NCBI GenBank assembly: GCA_029962745.1
Contig: CM057153.1
Span: 40,950,373 to 41,014,372, forward strand
Direction of reading: 5' to 3'
DNA: 64,000 nt
DNA from: Echinometra lucunter
Taxonomy: Eukaryota; Echinodermata; Echinoidea; Camarodonta; Echinometridae
In this document: piece after piece, positions 61,901 to 64,000 of the stretch
Layout: each line of letters begins with the position of its first letter
How positions within the stretch are numbered: position 1 is the first letter of the stretch
Notes under the pieces: model-generated
What the model saw: only the letters and a program-made list of their open reading frames with translations
Databases searched by the model: none
What the model was told of the DNA's origin: nothing
Position numbers and translations under genes: made by a program

Positions 61901-63823
61901 AAGTCTCAATTGGCTTATTCATGGCTCATACAAAAGCATTGCAGATCTCAAACAGTAGAGGAAACACCCCTCGGTGTTAAACTCATAAGTGCTCTTATAT
62001 AATAGGGGACGGAGATAGCTTGACACTGGGGCAGGCTCCACATGAAGCAGCAAAGTGTAAGCCTCATTTAGGATTTTGATTTTTAAAATAGCCTAACATT
62101 TCATGTTTTGCAGAATTTTACATCATGAAATTTCACCACTCCATCTTTAGTAACTTCTTTACACTTTCCATTTAAGTTTTACATTTAATTGACCTTTAGG
62201 TCTCAATTCTCTAAATTTCTATGTTGCAGATTGCAATTCCTAATAACATCAAGCTACGATGTGTATCTTGGAATCAGGAGCATGGCTACATAGCATGTGG
62301 TGGAGAGAATGGCCTACTGAAGGTTCTCAAGTTGGATTCGGGAGCTGGTATAGGACATCTTTATATGTAGCTTAATGCAGCAGTAATAGAGCACTAACAT
62401 ACCCCACCCTAAACTCCTTCCCATGTAGTAAATGGATGCTTCATAGGAGTAGTAGCCCACATTTGCACAACATTTTTTCAGAATTTGAGGAGAAATAAGC
62501 CAATTTCAATTTTAAATGACAGATATTCATGTAAAACTATCATCTTATCAAATTTGCAACAGTACTCCAAAGAATAAGTGAAAATTGAATGGTTTTATTC
62601 TTAAAGCGTCATGAAGAAGCCTTTACAAAACAGAAAATAAAAGAAAATTTGTATTGAATACTTTACTTCTCAATTCTAAATGGGAATGTACTGGAATCTA
62701 AAATTGAATGACATCAAGTACAGTCAAAATAGTCAAAAAGTGGGGGACCAATAAAAGCACAAAAGGCTTGTAGAGAAAGGCCCCAGCTGAACAAAATAAT
62801 AATATACATCATATCCATGGTTGTCCAGGGCAGATGTTTCTTTCCAGAGATATATAAAGGTTATTTTGATCTGTTCATGTAATTTGCTTTGATGTTAAGT
62901 TGAAACCCATTAAAAGGACATTCCTATATTTTGTCAGATTTCTGTAATATCGAGCATGATGCTCACAGTTTTATGTTGTATAAACTTCACAGCATCAGAG
63001 CTGCAACATGTAATAATTTGAATTCAAGTTTTAACATGCATGTGGTGTTTTGTTTGTGGTTTTTAAATAGGGAAAGATGCAAAGCAAAGAGGTCTTGCTG
63101 CACCAAGCAATCTATCTATGAACCAGACACTTGAAGGACATTCTGGTAAGATCTTCATTTCCACTTTCTTGAATATTAGTATGTTGATTCTACATAACTG
63201 TGCTGTAGTAAATCTAGGCATGAATAAATCAGCTGTGTACCAGGTGTGAAAGTGTGATTAAGGGGCATTATGTTGTAATATAGCTGTGAAATATTAATTC
63301 CAAAGATTTTAATATGAATGGATACTGATTAATGCTGAGGTATTATTTTGTAGTTAATTTGATTGAAGCCAGAGGCAGAGGCTAAATGAGTAATGAGTGT
63401 GCAGTTGTATTATGGATACAGTATATTTACACAGATTTGTTTAACATAATGTAGTCACAATGTAGTCCCCTTGCCTTTCATAATTATTCTTTGAAGTAAG
63501 ATGTAATTCCTTGTGTATCCTTAGTGTTTTCATTATGTTATCAGTAGATATAACACTATATGCTTCTCATTTCTTTTTACTTAAGAAGATGAAGGATGTT
63601 GGTTTTATGTGAGATGTAGGCACGCTGTATTTTGTGTAGTTATGATTTGTTGCTATGAATACTGGCAGGTTATTTCTTTAGACCTAGCCACTGTACATTT
63701 ATGCTATTTTGATTTGTCGTGATGTTGTAGGTGCTGTGCAAGTTGTCACCTGGAATTCCCAGTATCAGAAGCTAACATCCAGTGATGAGTATGGCCTTAT
63801 CATTGTATGGATGTTCTACAAAG
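58879..63823 (+). CDS. WDR35: WDR35 (IFT121), first four coding exons
   Basis: Exons 58879-58902, 62230-62347, 63071-63145 and 63731-63823 join in frame to give 103 residues that match the N-terminus of WDR35/IFT121: [48 protein letters not shown] and [33 protein letters not shown]35 is a subunit of intraflagellar transport complex A, which moves membrane proteins and returns cargo in cilia. The visible part covers the first two blades of the N-terminal WD40 propeller. The full protein is about 1170-1180 residues, so most of the gene lies right of the window. All introns are GT-AG; intron 1 is 3.3 kb. Confidence 0.96.
60568..60780. mobile_element. Inverted-repeat element with GGGTGTCCGGACA ends
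   Basis: GGGTGTCCGGACA at 60568 is mirrored by TGTCCGGACACCC ending at 60780. An extra tatccggacag lies just inside the left end. The 213-bp interior is AT-rich and non-coding. Confidence 0.6.
61668..61712. repeat. Short hairpin
   Basis: GGCTGCTCACCAGA and TCTGGTGAGCGGC pair with one mismatch around an 18-base loop. Confidence 0.5.
62230..62347 (+). CDS. WDR35: WDR35 exon 2
   Basis: The acceptor tctatgttgcag ends at 62229; the donor gtatag is at 62348 after a phase-1 base. It encodes the first WD blade, [20 protein letters not shown] to KVLKLDSGA. Confidence 0.95.
63071..63145 (+). CDS. WDR35: WDR35 exon 3
   Basis: Acceptor tttttaaatag, donor gtaaga. It encodes (G)[20 protein letters not shown] and EGHS. 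Confidence 0.95.
63731..63823 (+). CDS. WDR35: WDR35 exon 4
   Basis: Acceptor gatgttgtag, donor gtattg. It encodes the second WD blade (G)[20 protein letters not shown] to VWMFYK. Bases after 63823 are intron. Confidence 0.95.
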
Positions 63824-64000
63824 GTATTGTATTCTGCGCATCCATTCAGCAGAGTTGACTTAATAAAGACAATGACATGGGAAGTACTGTAAAAGCGGCA
63901 TAAAGCTGCTAGATTTGATATTTTTTATCAACATTTTATAAAAATAGATTTTAATGTTGTTGTGATTATTTGATCGCCTGGAATTTCATCTAAAAATAGA

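Larger units (their letters stand above)
58903..62229 (+). other. WDR35: WDR35 intron 1
   Basis: No exon was recognised inside. It contains short inverted pairs (ctggacgattttt near 59029 with its mirror near 59143; ctggactgttgtt near 59431 with its mirror near 59528), an 18-base palindrome made of TCTAGA units (59779-59796), an inverted-repeat element (60568-60780) and a hairpin (61668-61712). Confidence 0.7.

Noticed and set aside
62221..62235. In-frame ATG TTG CAG ATT at the WDR35 exon 2 acceptor as a start
   Set aside because: It overlaps a good acceptor (tatgttgcag), and splicing from 58902 gives the conserved N-terminus.

Overview
This window looks like AT-rich nuclear DNA of an invertebrate deuterostome, most likely an echinoderm such as a sea urchin. 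Reasons: short exons with canonical GT-AG introns that encode close relatives of vertebrate proteins, tRNA-derived SINEs with (ATT)n tails, many palindromic (MITE-like) insertions, long microsatellites, and two runs of exactly 500 N that mark assembly gaps. The species call is inference; hemichordate or lancelet origin is not excluded.

Four protein genes can be read. (1) 653-3774, + strand: the last four exons of LACTB2, a metallo-beta-lactamase-fold endoribonuclease; its earlier exons lie left of the window. (2) 43188-47956, + strand: the complete coding region of STX17 (syntaxin 17), six coding exons, 348 residues, ending in the two-helix glycine-zipper membrane anchor. One of its introns appears to be GC-AG. 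(3) 55574-58691, - strand: the complete ribosomal protein gene RPL30, including a non-coding first exon that begins at a 5'-TOP-like start. (4) 58879-63823, + strand: the first four coding exons of WDR35 (IFT121, a ciliary transport subunit); the rest lies right of the window. RPL30 and WDR35 are head to head, with about 190 bases between the RPL30 start and the WDR35 ATG, so they probably share a bidirectional promoter.

Between LACTB2 and STX17 lie about 37 kb without a recognisable gene. This stretch holds at least four tRNA-derived SINE copies or fragments, two copies of another dispersed retroposon-like repeat, many inverted-repeat elements, and large microsatellites. Two weak exon candidates there (32966-33122, signal-peptide-like; about 30300-30467) are reported as such. 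Between STX17 and RPL30 lie a SINE, two TA-flanked pogo/Tigger-like MITEs, a 500-N gap, a foldback structure and a 3-kb minisatellite built from 51-bp and 72-bp units.

No operon, CRISPR, phage or other unusual multi-gene system is visible. The four genes are ordinary housekeeping or cell-biological genes and do not form one pathway. The unusual content is structural: the density and variety of inverted-repeat elements, three of them with TTAA target duplications, and the long satellite with a two-length unit.
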